Source: RFPI01 sp964470195
GTDB taxonomy: Bacteria > Pseudomonadota > Gammaproteobacteria > Burkholderiales > Methylophilaceae
NCBI GenBank assembly: GCA_964470195.1
Contig: CAYYBG010000002.1
Span: 1 to 64,000 of the forward strand
Reading direction: 5' to 3'
Length of the DNA: 64,000 nucleotides
Positions 8,266 to 15,863 of the stretch are shown here, one piece after another. The translations under genes were made by a program, and so were the position numbers. How positions within the stretch are numbered: position 1 is the stretch's first letter; every line of letters starts with the position of its first letter. Under the pieces are notes generated by a model. That model had not been told where the DNA came from, searched no databases, and saw only the letters and a list, made by a program, of their open reading frames with translations.

Positions 8266-9596
8266 TGTAACTTCACCCGTGGTTCAAAACGGCGTGTTAA
8301 TGCGCGTGCTATCATTTGCATAAACACGGTGAAAAAGCCATGAAGCGCCATCAAATGCATTTGATATAACGATTGATACATCATTCGCGCTAATAATCCC
8401 TCAATAAATAATGCTCCGCCAGATAATGAACCCATTAGACTACCTACTGTGGAATAGCGTCCCAAATTCACCAAAGAACCATAGTCACGATAAACATATT
8501 CTGGCAGGCGTTTTTTGCCTTTAACACGAAGTTTCATGGTCTTCAACAACATCGATGCTTGCTGATGCGCGGACTGTGCCCTAGGGGGCACATTTTGATC
8601 ACTGCCAAGCATTGGACAGGCAGCGCAATCTCCAAATGCAAAAACATCGTCATCTTCAGTAGTTTGTAAGGTTGGCTTTACGACTAATTGATTGATGGTG
8701 TTGGTCTGTAAACCATCTGCATTCTTTAGAAAATCAGGCGCTTTAATACCAGCTGCCCAGACCACCAATTCGGATGGAATAAAGCGTCCACTGTGAGTGT
8801 ATACACCCTTGCTATTGACCTCTGTCACGCGTTCACCAGCATAGACATGCACGCGTAATTTTCTTAGTTCTAAATCAACTGCCTTAGATAAATTAGCAGG
8901 TAGTGCAGGAAGCACTCGATCTGATGCCTCAATAATCGAGATACTAATATCTTTATCGGGGTCAATTTTGTCCAAACCATAGGCTGCCAATTCACGGGTT
9001 GTATTATGCAATTCCGCTGATAACTCGACACCTGTTGCTCCTGCCCCCACAATCACAACTTCTAGTTGTCCAGCACGAATAGGCTCTGTCTGCGTTTGCG
9101 CTCTGAGCAATGCGTTATGTAAACGTCGATGAAATTTCTCAGCTTGTTCTTGCGTATCAAGCGCAATGCTAAACTCTCGAGCACCTTTGATACCAAAGTC
9201 ATTAGTGGTACTGCCCACAGCGATAATGAGTGTGTCATATGGGATAGCACGTGGAGGGATCACCTGCATTCCATTTTCATCGAAATTTGGTCCGATATAG
9301 ACCTCTTTCTTGTCTCGATTCAGGCCTATCATTTCACCCAAGCGAAAGAAGAAATGATGCCAATGAGCCTGCGCTAAATACTCAAGCTCATGCTTGTCCG
9401 GATTCATACTTCCTGCTGCAATCTCATGCAAAAGCGGTTTCCAAACATGGGTACGTGTTCTATCAATTAGGGTGATTTCAGCCTTGTTCTTTTTGCCTAA
9501 ACAGTCACCTAATCGGGTGGCCAATTCAAGACCACCTGCGCCACCTCCCACAATGACGATTTTGTGTAATTTTTTTTCCTTATTACGACCTAACAT
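8262..9596 (-). CDS. ndh: Type II NADH:quinone oxidoreductase
   Basis: A 444-residue single-subunit, non-proton-pumping NADH dehydrogenase. It has two Rossmann motifs: VIVGGGAGGLEL (about residues 14-25, FAD) and VIVGAGATGVEL (about 165-176, NADH). The conserved FAFGDCAACP segment near 330 and an amphipathic C-terminal membrane-binding region (LARMMYQSLYQMHLMALHGF) follow. The start has a good ribosome site (AGAGGTGAT). It supplies quinol from cytosolic NADH, for instance from formaldehyde and formate oxidation in a methylotroph. A strong terminator separates it from xoxG upstream, so it is a separate transcription unit. Confidence 0.93.
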   Translation of the reverse strand: MLGRNKEKKLHKIVIVGGGAGGLELATRLGDCLGKKNKAEITLIDRTRTHVWKPLLHEIAAGSMNPDKHELEYLAQAHWHHFFFRLGEMIGLNRDKKEVYIGPNFDENGMQVIPPRAIPYDTLIIAVGSTTNDFGIKGAREFSIALDTQEQAEKFHRRLHNALLRAQTQTEPIRAGQLEVVIVGAGATGVELSAELHNTTRELAAYGLDKIDPDKDISISIIEASDRVLPALPANLSKAVDLELRKLRVHVYAGERVTEVNSKGVYTHSGRFIPSELVVWAAGIKAPDFLKNADGLQTNTINQLVVKPTLQTTEDDDVFAFGDCAACPMLGSDQNVPPRAQSAHQQASMLLKTMKLRVKGKKRLPEYVYRDYGSLVNLGRYSTVGSLMGSLSGGALFIEGLLARMMYQSLYQMHLMALHGFFTVFMQMIARALTRRFEPRVKLH

Positions 9597-9722
9597 ATCA
9601 CCTCTATCTTGTTCCCTAGCAAATGGATTAGATTGTTAATCCAACTTCATCAACATCACTACACTTAAACGATGGCCTTGCATAGCCAAGTAGTTTTTTC
9701 AGCTATCATCATACAACAAATA

Positions 9723-9750
9723 AAAAAGGCTGCCTTGGCAGCCTTTTTTA
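9723..9750. terminator. Intrinsic terminator after xoxG
   Basis: A long stem (AAAAAAGGCTGC / GCAGCCTTTTTT) with a CTTG loop and T tails on both strands lies 15 bases beyond the xoxG stop. Confidence 0.88.
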
Positions 9751-9764
9751 CTAACATTTTTGTA

Positions 9765-10280
9765 TTAGTCGTTCAGCCAAGGCTTCTCACCGCCACCTGC
9801 ATACATTGCACGCAACCAACCAATAATTTTCAAAATATCGTCAGTAGGCAATAATTCAGGATTACCTGCAACTTGTGCATGCCATACTGGCATACCAGCA
9901 TTAGAACCACCTGCGATTGTTTCAAACATACCTTTATCAGTCAGATGTTTGGAATATTGCCAAGTCGCATCAGTAATACTTGGGCCTGTTTGACCACCAG
10001 CATTACCACCATGACATTGGGTACATGACCAATAACCGAATTTCTTTTTACCTGCTTTAGCTGCCTCAGCATCAGCGACATAACGCTTGGTATAAGGGTT
10101 TTTACAGGTTTCTAAAAATTCTTTTGCTTCAGGGGTGTCGGTATCAACGGCTTTAATGGCTAATGGGCTACCATCTTTAGTGGATACAAACTTGCATTCA
10201 GCACTTGCTTGAGATGCAATACCCAACAATGACATAAGAGCCATTGCCAAAGCAAATTTTGCTACTTTGTTGCCTAACAT
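9765..10280 (-). CDS. xoxG: XoxG, c-type cytochrome electron acceptor of XoxF
   Basis: A 171-residue periplasmic cytochrome c. A signal peptide (cut near SQASA-E) is followed by a mature domain with one heme motif CTQCH (residues 86-90) and a likely distal methionine in NAGMPVWH. XoxG takes electrons from the PQQ of lanthanide methanol dehydrogenase and passes them on to the oxidase chain. It is the third gene of the minus-strand xoxF-xoxJ-xoxG series, about 123 bases after xoxJ. The start has a strong ribosome site (TAGGAG). The MxaG alternative is less likely because the dehydrogenase here is XoxF and no mxa genes are present. Confidence 0.9.
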   Translation of the reverse strand: MLGNKVAKFALAMALMSLLGIASQASAECKFVSTKDGSPLAIKAVDTDTPEAKEFLETCKNPYTKRYVADAEAAKAGKKKFGYWSCTQCHGGNAGGQTGPSITDATWQYSKHLTDKGMFETIAGGSNAGMPVWHAQVAGNPELLPTDDILKIIGWLRAMYAGGGEKPWLND

Positions 10281-10403
10281 GTTATCTCCTAACTCTATGT
10301 ATTTATCTCTTAAGATTCTAAGAAAACCTTAGAGTGCTATTTTATAACGAATTAATCGAAAAAAGGGGTAATAACGCACGGAAAAAACCTCTTTTTTTGA
10401 TAA

Positions 10404-11315
10404 TTAAATTGGTTTGTCGATCTTTTCACCAATTTGCTCTTTTGCTTTCTTCTCAATGCTATCACCCTCGATTACTGGCAAATATGGAATCCCGTAATCA
10501 TCAAGAATTTTTTCTATGTCTTTTCGTCTTGTTTCGATGACTTTATTAATCATTTGAATACGTTCTTTATCTTTTTTACGCACACCAATAGAAATATTCC
10601 ACTCGGTTTTACCCTTAATGTTCACTTTCTCATATTCAGGGATAGGTACCACCACTAAAGGAATACTGGCTTTTTTAGCGAAATAACCACCAATAGGGCC
10701 CCAAACAACCGCAACATCGATATCTCCTTTGACCAAGTCATCAATCATTTGACTTGGTGGGAAATGTAAATCGCGCTGAATACGATAAGGTCTGGCATTA
10801 CCCATTAGATTATGATCAGCCAAAGGTCTAGATTCTGGACTCTGTCCAACGATACCAATAATGCCCTTCTTTAAATCTGGAGAATCCCAGTTTTTAATAT
10901 CGTAACCGCTATCTTTACGATAAACGAATACATGAGTAGAACGGTAATATGGCACCGAGGTGAGCATAGTATCGTTGTCTGTAGTAGTACTCATGACAAC
11001 ATCACATCGGTTTGCATTGAGTGTATTACGCAAGAAACCTTGGCGATAATATGCATATTGATAACTGAGTTTTTTACCAAGTTCATCTGCGATCAGTTTT
11101 GCTATAGCGTCTTCAAAACCTTCTAATTTCAAATTTGAGTAAGGAAGATTATCCGGATCAGCACATACTTTAAATTCGGTCGGATCCTCTACACGACGGA
11201 CTTCTCCAAGTCGGCCTTCGTCTGGATTGATTGACGGGATATCTACGTCTTCTGCATAGACATTCATAATTGAGGCATTGAATAGTGCCATTGCGACGAG
11301 TATCTTTTTCATCAT
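10404..11315 (-). CDS. xoxJ: XoxJ, periplasmic binding-protein-like partner of XoxF
   Basis: A solute-binding-protein-fold protein of about 303 residues with a signal peptide (KKILVAMALFNASIMNVYA). The FKVCADPDNLPYSN motif and YAYYRQGFLRNTLNANRCDV are typical of quinoprotein dehydrogenase-associated substrate-binding proteins (MxaJ/XoxJ). XoxJ is thought to help activate or load XoxF rather than to serve a transporter. ATG 11315 is chosen because AAGGAAAA lies just upstream and the signal peptide begins there; the frame is open to 11336. It sits between xoxF and xoxG, with a terminator between it and xoxF. Confidence 0.9.
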   Translation of the reverse strand: MMKKILVAMALFNASIMNVYAEDVDIPSINPDEGRLGEVRRVEDPTEFKVCADPDNLPYSNLKLEGFEDAIAKLIADELGKKLSYQYAYYRQGFLRNTLNANRCDVVMSTTTDNDTMLTSVPYYRSTHVFVYRKDSGYDIKNWDSPDLKKGIIGIVGQSPESRPLADHNLMGNARPYRIQRDLHFPPSQMIDDLVKGDIDVAVVWGPIGGYFAKKASIPLVVVPIPEYEKVNIKGKTEWNISIGVRKKDKERIQMINKVIETRRKDIEKILDDYGIPYLPVIEGDSIEKKAKEQIGEKIDKPI

Positions 11316-11422
11316 AGTTATTTTCCTTATCTCCAATAAATTTTTTTGCTATTGATTCAATCAAACTAGATTGAGCTTGAGCATTTTAGCCTTGGTATTC
11401 AAACAATCAAAATTAAGGCTAA

Positions 11423-11452
11423 AAAAAACACCCCGCCGAAGCGGGGTGTTTA
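11423..11452 (-). terminator. Intrinsic terminator between xoxF and xoxJ
   Basis: On the minus strand a nine-base GC-rich stem (ACACCCCGC / GCGGGGTGT) with a TTCG tetraloop is followed by eight or more T residues, about 50 bases after the xoxF stop. It should end most xoxF transcripts and make xoxJ and xoxG less abundant than xoxF. Confidence 0.92.
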
Positions 11453-11503
11453 TGTGACACACTAACTAAAGGTTAGTTCTGTTATTACAATCTTACGATT
11501 GAA

Positions 11504-13381
11504 TTACAGGCTGAACACGTTCAGTGCACCGCCGCCAGGAGCAGCGTTGTACTTAGTCAATTCAGCATAACCACCAGCAGCACCAAGAGCGTCTGTTGGG
11601 TTAGTCAAGCCAAGGTTCATCGCTACGCCAGCCCAACCGCCGATACCGGACAGTACGCCAACGTATTGTTTACCCTTGTGGCCGTATGTGAATGCATTAC
11701 CAATCACACCGGAACCAACTTGGAATTTCCATAGTTCTTTACCAGACTTAGCATCAACAGCCTTGAACCAACGATCCAATGTACCGTAGAACACTAAGTC
11801 AGAAGCAGTAGTCAATACACCGCCCCATGCAGAGAACTTCTCTTTGTTGTACCAAACGTTAGTACCCTTCATTGGGTCCCAAGCAGTGAAACCACCCATT
11901 ACGCCGTCTGGACCAGCAAACATGGTCAATGTAGCACCAACCCATGGTTGACCAGCAACGTATTTGGATTCAACTGGCTCGTATGTCATACATACGTGGT
12001 TCAATGGAATGTACATCAAGCCTGTACGTGGGCTGTAAGCAGCTGGCTGTTGGTCTTTAGTACCCAAAGCAGCAGGACATACGCCTTTAGCGTTGTAGTC
12101 TTGGTGTGTAGAAGCAGAAGCTAACTTGTTAGGTACACCAGTCTTCAGATCAACGTCTGTAGCCCAGTTAACGAACTTGTGAACTTTGTTTGCTACAACC
12201 AAAGTACCGTTGTCAGCTTGCCATGTGTATACAAAGCCGTTACGGTCCATGTGGTTAGCGTACATCTTACCTTTGTTTTCGAACAGGATAACTTCGTTAA
12301 TACCGTCATAATCCCACTCATCGTGTGGAGTCATTTGCATGCCCCAACGTGCCATACCTGTATCCAAATCACGTGCGAATACAGTCATAGACCACTTGTT
12401 GTCACCTGGACGTACGTCTGGGTTCCAAACAGATGGGTTACCTGTACCGTAGTACACTAGATTTGTCTTAGGATCATATGGCCACCAGCCCCATACGGAA
12501 CCACCACCATGTTGCCAACCATCTTTAACAGCTTGTGGTTTCAACCATGTGCGTGTACCAAGTTCTTTTTCACCAACTTTTAACTTGTCGTTAGCGATCT
12601 TCTTGAAAGAACCACCTTGCTTGTTACCACCGTTTACATCTTCGTAAACAGATAGTGCAGAGTATTGTGGGTTTTCTTTGTTGAAGTCAGCGCCGATCAA
12701 CATTTCAGCATCTGGGCCTGTTGAGTAGGCTTTCCATGCCAAAGAACCGTCTTTCAAGTTGTATGCAGCGATGAAGCAGCGAACGCCGAATTCAGCACCA
12801 GAGCAACCTGTCAAAACTTTGTCTTTGTAAACGTGAGGAGCGTTAGTGTTAGTAGCACCTACTTTTGGATCTGTGTTTTGTACAGACCAAACTTTAGCAC
12901 CAGTCTTAGCATCTAAAGCAACCAAGTTACCGTCGTTTTGTTGCAACAAGATTTTGCCATCACCAAAACCAAGACCACGGCTTACGTTGTCACAGCACAA
13001 TACAGCTTGTACTGATGGATCTTGTTTAGGGAAATATGACCAAACGATCTTTTGATTGTCGTTCAAGTCCAAAGCGTAAACGTTGTTTGGGAACGCTGTG
13101 TGAACGTACATCATGTTGCCGATTACAACTGGTGAACCTTCGTGACCACGGTTTACACCAGTAGCAAATGTCCAAGCTGCTTTAACGTTTTTAACGTTTG
13201 CTTGGTTGATTTGTGTCAATTGGCTGTAACCTTGGTTCAGGTTGTTACCACGTGGGTGTGCCCAGTTATTGGCATCTTTTTGTGCAGCTTCTTGGTCAGC
13301 AGCAGCAGAAGCAACCATTGGCATTGCCAATGATGCACCTAATACTAAACCGAGAGCTAATTTGATTTTGCTCATCTCCAT
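11504..13381 (-). CDS. xoxF: XoxF, lanthanide-dependent methanol dehydrogenase
   Basis: A 625-residue periplasmic PQQ alcohol dehydrogenase oxidising methanol. The signal peptide ends near MVASA (residues 1-26). The eight-bladed quinoprotein propeller carries the vicinal cysteines (Cys129-Cys130), metal and PQQ ligands Glu197 (GCSGAEFG) and Asn315 (GTGNPSVWN), and the catalytic Asp357 in HDEWDYDGINE. The extra Asp359 two residues later is the diagnostic lanthanide ligand of XoxF; calcium-type MxaF has Ala there. ATG 13381 is chosen because GGAG lies eight bases upstream; a second in-frame ATG two codons later is too close to an SD. It is expressed from its own promoter and ends in a strong terminator. 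Confidence 0.97.
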   Translation of the reverse strand: MEMSKIKLALGLVLGASLAMPMVASAAADQEAAQKDANNWAHPRGNNLNQGYSQLTQINQANVKNVKAAWTFATGVNRGHEGSPVVIGNMMYVHTAFPNNVYALDLNDNQKIVWSYFPKQDPSVQAVLCCDNVSRGLGFGDGKILLQQNDGNLVALDAKTGAKVWSVQNTDPKVGATNTNAPHVYKDKVLTGCSGAEFGVRCFIAAYNLKDGSLAWKAYSTGPDAEMLIGADFNKENPQYSALSVYEDVNGGNKQGGSFKKIANDKLKVGEKELGTRTWLKPQAVKDGWQHGGGSVWGWWPYDPKTNLVYYGTGNPSVWNPDVRPGDNKWSMTVFARDLDTGMARWGMQMTPHDEWDYDGINEVILFENKGKMYANHMDRNGFVYTWQADNGTLVVANKVHKFVNWATDVDLKTGVPNKLASASTHQDYNAKGVCPAALGTKDQQPAAYSPRTGLMYIPLNHVCMTYEPVESKYVAGQPWVGATLTMFAGPDGVMGGFTAWDPMKGTNVWYNKEKFSAWGGVLTTASDLVFYGTLDRWFKAVDAKSGKELWKFQVGSGVIGNAFTYGHKGKQYVGVLSGIGGWAGVAMNLGLTNPTDALGAAGGYAELTKYNAAPGGGALNVFSL

Positions 13382-13456
13382 TTTTAAATCTCCATAGTTG
13401 TTACTACTTTAAGGTTTAACAACAAAGCAATGATTAGTTAAACTAGCCATTACTTT

Positions 13457-13477
13457 CGCTCCACCGAAAGGTGGGCG
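13457..13477 (-). promoter_or_regulatory. xoxF leader stem-loop(s) at the predicted 5' end
   Basis: On the minus strand CGCCCACC-TTTC-GGTGGAGCG forms an eight-pair stem with one bulged A. A second hairpin using CTTTCG/CGAAAG (13453-13470) overlaps it, so only one can form at a time. The first begins at the transcription start expected from the promoter at 13485-13513. Confidence 0.5.
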
Positions 13478-13484
13478 TATCGGA

Positions 13485-13513
13485 ATATTAGAACAGTCAA
13501 AAATGATTTGCAA
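13485..13513 (-). promoter_or_regulatory. Predicted xoxF sigma-70 promoter
   Basis: On the minus strand TTGCAA (-35) and TAATAT (-10) are separated by exactly 17 bases. The expected start is near 13478, giving a leader of about 97 bases before the xoxF ATG. Two TGTAAAT direct repeats spaced by 11 bases lie just upstream (13520-13526 and 13531-13537). Confidence 0.5.
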
Positions 13514-13544
13514 TAGTCTATTTACAATTTATTTACATTTTTCT

Positions 13545-13558
13545 TAACAAATTTGTTA
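13545..13558. repeat. Perfect 14-bp palindrome upstream of xoxF
   Basis: TAACAAATTTGTTA is a perfect palindrome in the xoxF/pip divergent region, about 70 bases upstream of the predicted xoxF start. It could be an operator for either gene. Confidence 0.4.
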
Positions 13559-13630
13559 TCTTTTTTAACATGTATTCGTTCAATTTCAATATTTTCAAAT
13601 TAATTCATAAGGTTATTTAAAAAAACCATA

Positions 13631-14587
13631 ATGCAAACAGTGTTAAAAAAATTATTTCCTGAGTTGAATTCTTTTAATTCAGGCTACTTAAATGTAACTG
13701 AGCAGCACACTATCTATTATGAAGAATGCGGAAATCCCCATGGTTATCCAGTGATTTTTTTGCATGGTGGGCCTGGTAGTGGATGTAATCCCACACAACG
13801 TAGATTTTTTGATCCTTCTTTTTACAGAATAGTATTGTTCGATCAACGTGGTTGTGGCAGAAGCCTTCCGGCTGGTTGTATTGAGCATAATACGACTAAT
13901 GATTTAATTGCCGATATTGAATCACTGAGGAAGCACCTGAATATTTCCCAATGGTTGGTATTTGGTGGCTCATGGGGAAGCACTTTAGCACTAGTTTATG
14001 CGCTGGCTCACAAATCTTATGTCACAGGACTGATATTAAGAGGGATTTTTTTAAGCCGTCCAGATGAATTGCGATGGTTCATGCACGACGCACAACATTT
14101 CTTTCCAGAAGCCTGGCATCAATGGGAAGCTTATCTTCCTGTCAGTGGTCGAGACGATATTTTAAACAGTTATTCCTCCCTGATATTTGATAGCAATCCT
14201 GAAATCTCTGGCCCTGCAGCCTACGCATGGAATCAATACGAATCAAGCATCATGTCACTCTTACCTCGCAATGCCAACGATAACAACACCCCTATTGAAG
14301 TTGAAATTGCACGAGCGCGTATACAAATTCATTACATTAAAAATTATTGTTTTATTGATGGCAATCAAGTTCTTCAGCGATGCTCTCAACTGAATGATTT
14401 GCCAACTTACATCATTCAAGGAAGATACGATATGGTCTGTCCACCCAAGACTGCATTACAATTATTTCAACAATTACCTCAAGCGCACATGACTATGGTA
14501 GCGGACGCTGGCCATTCAGCTATGGAGCCAGGGATCACCTCTGCCTTGATTGAAGCTACTGAGCAATTTAAACAACAGATTGGATAA
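13631..14587 (+). CDS. pip: Proline iminopeptidase
   Basis: A 318-residue alpha/beta-hydrolase that removes N-terminal proline from peptides in the cytoplasm. Motifs: the oxyanion HGGPGSGCNP (about residues 45-54), DQRGCGRS, the nucleophile elbow GGSWGS (Ser114), an acid in GRYDMVCPP and the catalytic histidine in DAGHS near the C-terminus. Length matches the S33 family. It is divergent from xoxF and starts a plus-strand run of four genes with short gaps (pip, YihY fusion, TPR-oxygenase, gor) that may share a transcript. Confidence 0.93.
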   Translation: MQTVLKKLFPELNSFNSGYLNVTEQHTIYYEECGNPHGYPVIFLHGGPGSGCNPTQRRFFDPSFYRIVLFDQRGCGRSLPAGCIEHNTTNDLIADIESLRKHLNISQWLVFGGSWGSTLALVYALAHKSYVTGLILRGIFLSRPDELRWFMHDAQHFFPEAWHQWEAYLPVSGRDDILNSYSSLIFDSNPEISGPAAYAWNQYESSIMSLLPRNANDNNTPIEVEIARARIQIHYIKNYCFIDGNQVLQRCSQLNDLPTYIIQGRYDMVCPPKTALQLFQQLPQAHMTMVADAGHSAMEPGITSALIEATEQFKQQIG

Positions 14588-14623
14588 CATTTTGCTCATC
14601 ACATATTTAAAGGTATCAACGAT

Positions 14624-15832
14624 TTGAAATTTAACCATTCGCTGTTTATTCTCAAAGAAACATTCAACGCATTTAATCTTCATCGAGGCTTGATTAGTTC
14701 TGCCTCGCTATCGTTCTACTCTATGTTCGCTATGATCCCTATGGCGTTGATTTTATTTTTCATTATTAGCTCGTTTGTTGTTTCATCAAGCCATGCTGTT
14801 CATGAGATTGCCATCATCACCAATAATTTGGAGCCAAAAATTAGCCACCGTATCATGAACGAAATATATCGAGCGGCTTACCACAAAACGGCTTGGAGTA
14901 CAGTGGGCGGAGTGTTGCTATTATGGATTTCCATCCCCTTGGCGAGTACCTTACGCAACACTTTTTATACTATTTGTGCGATTTCAGAACATCCCTCCTT
15001 CCTGAAAAAAGCCTGGCAAGATGTATTGGCTGTAATAGGTATTCTGCTGATGTTTTTTGCTTTTACCTTTCTCGACCTCACTCTAAGCAAGCTCTTTGGT
15101 CTATTTCATGTCTCTTTTGTAAGAAGCATTTGGTTTGAATTGGCCGGCGCCATTCTTATTATTGCCATACTATTAGCCATTTTTTATCGACTATTTTTTC
15201 CTATCAAAATTGAGTTGCGCTGCTTATTAATCGGCTCACTATTGACCGCGACTTTATGGGTAGCAGTTAAACCTCTGTTTAGTGAATTGATCAATGTTAA
15301 CCACTCTTATGGAGCGATTTTTGGCAGTATGAAAAATCTATTTATTTCCCTAGCCTGGTTATATTATTCATTTATTATTTTTATTTTGGGCACTGAATTA
15401 ATTGCTACGCTAAATCGACAAGATTTACTATTGTTACGCAGACTATTCAGCGAGAAAAAAGGACATCATGTGCCCTATATTCACAACTTGTTTGATCGTT
15501 ATGGAAAAACATTTAAGCGTGGCGATATTATTTTTAAAGCTGGCCAACAAGGCCACCAACTGTTCTACGTTGTGACTGGGCAAGTCAGTCTTTATTTGGA
15601 TGGCAAACTAATGCGCACTCTAAGTAAGGGTGATTATTTTGGTGAGATGGCACTACTCACTGATACTATTCGAATCGCTGACGCGGTGGTTATCACTGAC
15701 TATGCCAATATATTAATCATAGAACAAGAGATGACACAAACTTTGATACTTAATGAGCCTCAGATTGCGATGCGCTTCCTAAAGCATTTAGCAGAACAAC
15801 TGAAACATCAACATTTGTCTGTACAAGAGTAA
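14624..15832 (+). CDS. YihY/UPF0761 membrane protein fused to a cyclic-nucleotide-binding domain
   Basis: A 402-residue fusion. The N-terminal part (about residues 1-275) is a YihY/BrkB-type integral membrane protein with about six helices, starting from the family motif LISSASLSFYSMFAMIPM and including NHSYGAIFGSMKNLFISLAWLYY-type sequence. The C-terminal part (about 285-395) is a cNMP-binding-like domain with FKRGDIIFKAGQQG, a VTGQVSLYLDG strand and the phosphate-cassette-like GDYFGEMALLTDTIRIADAV. The cassette has Thr-Ile-Arg-Ile where cAMP binders have Arg-Thr/Ser-Ala, so nucleotide binding is uncertain. The start is TTG with AAAGG nine bases before. The function of YihY proteins is unsettled; the old RNase BN label is wrong. 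Confidence 0.85.
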   Translation: MKFNHSLFILKETFNAFNLHRGLISSASLSFYSMFAMIPMALILFFIISSFVVSSSHAVHEIAIITNNLEPKISHRIMNEIYRAAYHKTAWSTVGGVLLLWISIPLASTLRNTFYTICAISEHPSFLKKAWQDVLAVIGILLMFFAFTFLDLTLSKLFGLFHVSFVRSIWFELAGAILIIAILLAIFYRLFFPIKIELRCLLIGSLLTATLWVAVKPLFSELINVNHSYGAIFGSMKNLFISLAWLYYSFIIFILGTELIATLNRQDLLLLRRLFSEKKGHHVPYIHNLFDRYGKTFKRGDIIFKAGQQGHQLFYVVTGQVSLYLDGKLMRTLSKGDYFGEMALLTDTIRIADAVVITDYANILIIEQEMTQTLILNEPQIAMRFLKHLAEQLKHQHLSVQE

Positions 15833-15863
15833 AATATTCCTTATTTGAACGACGATTATAAAT

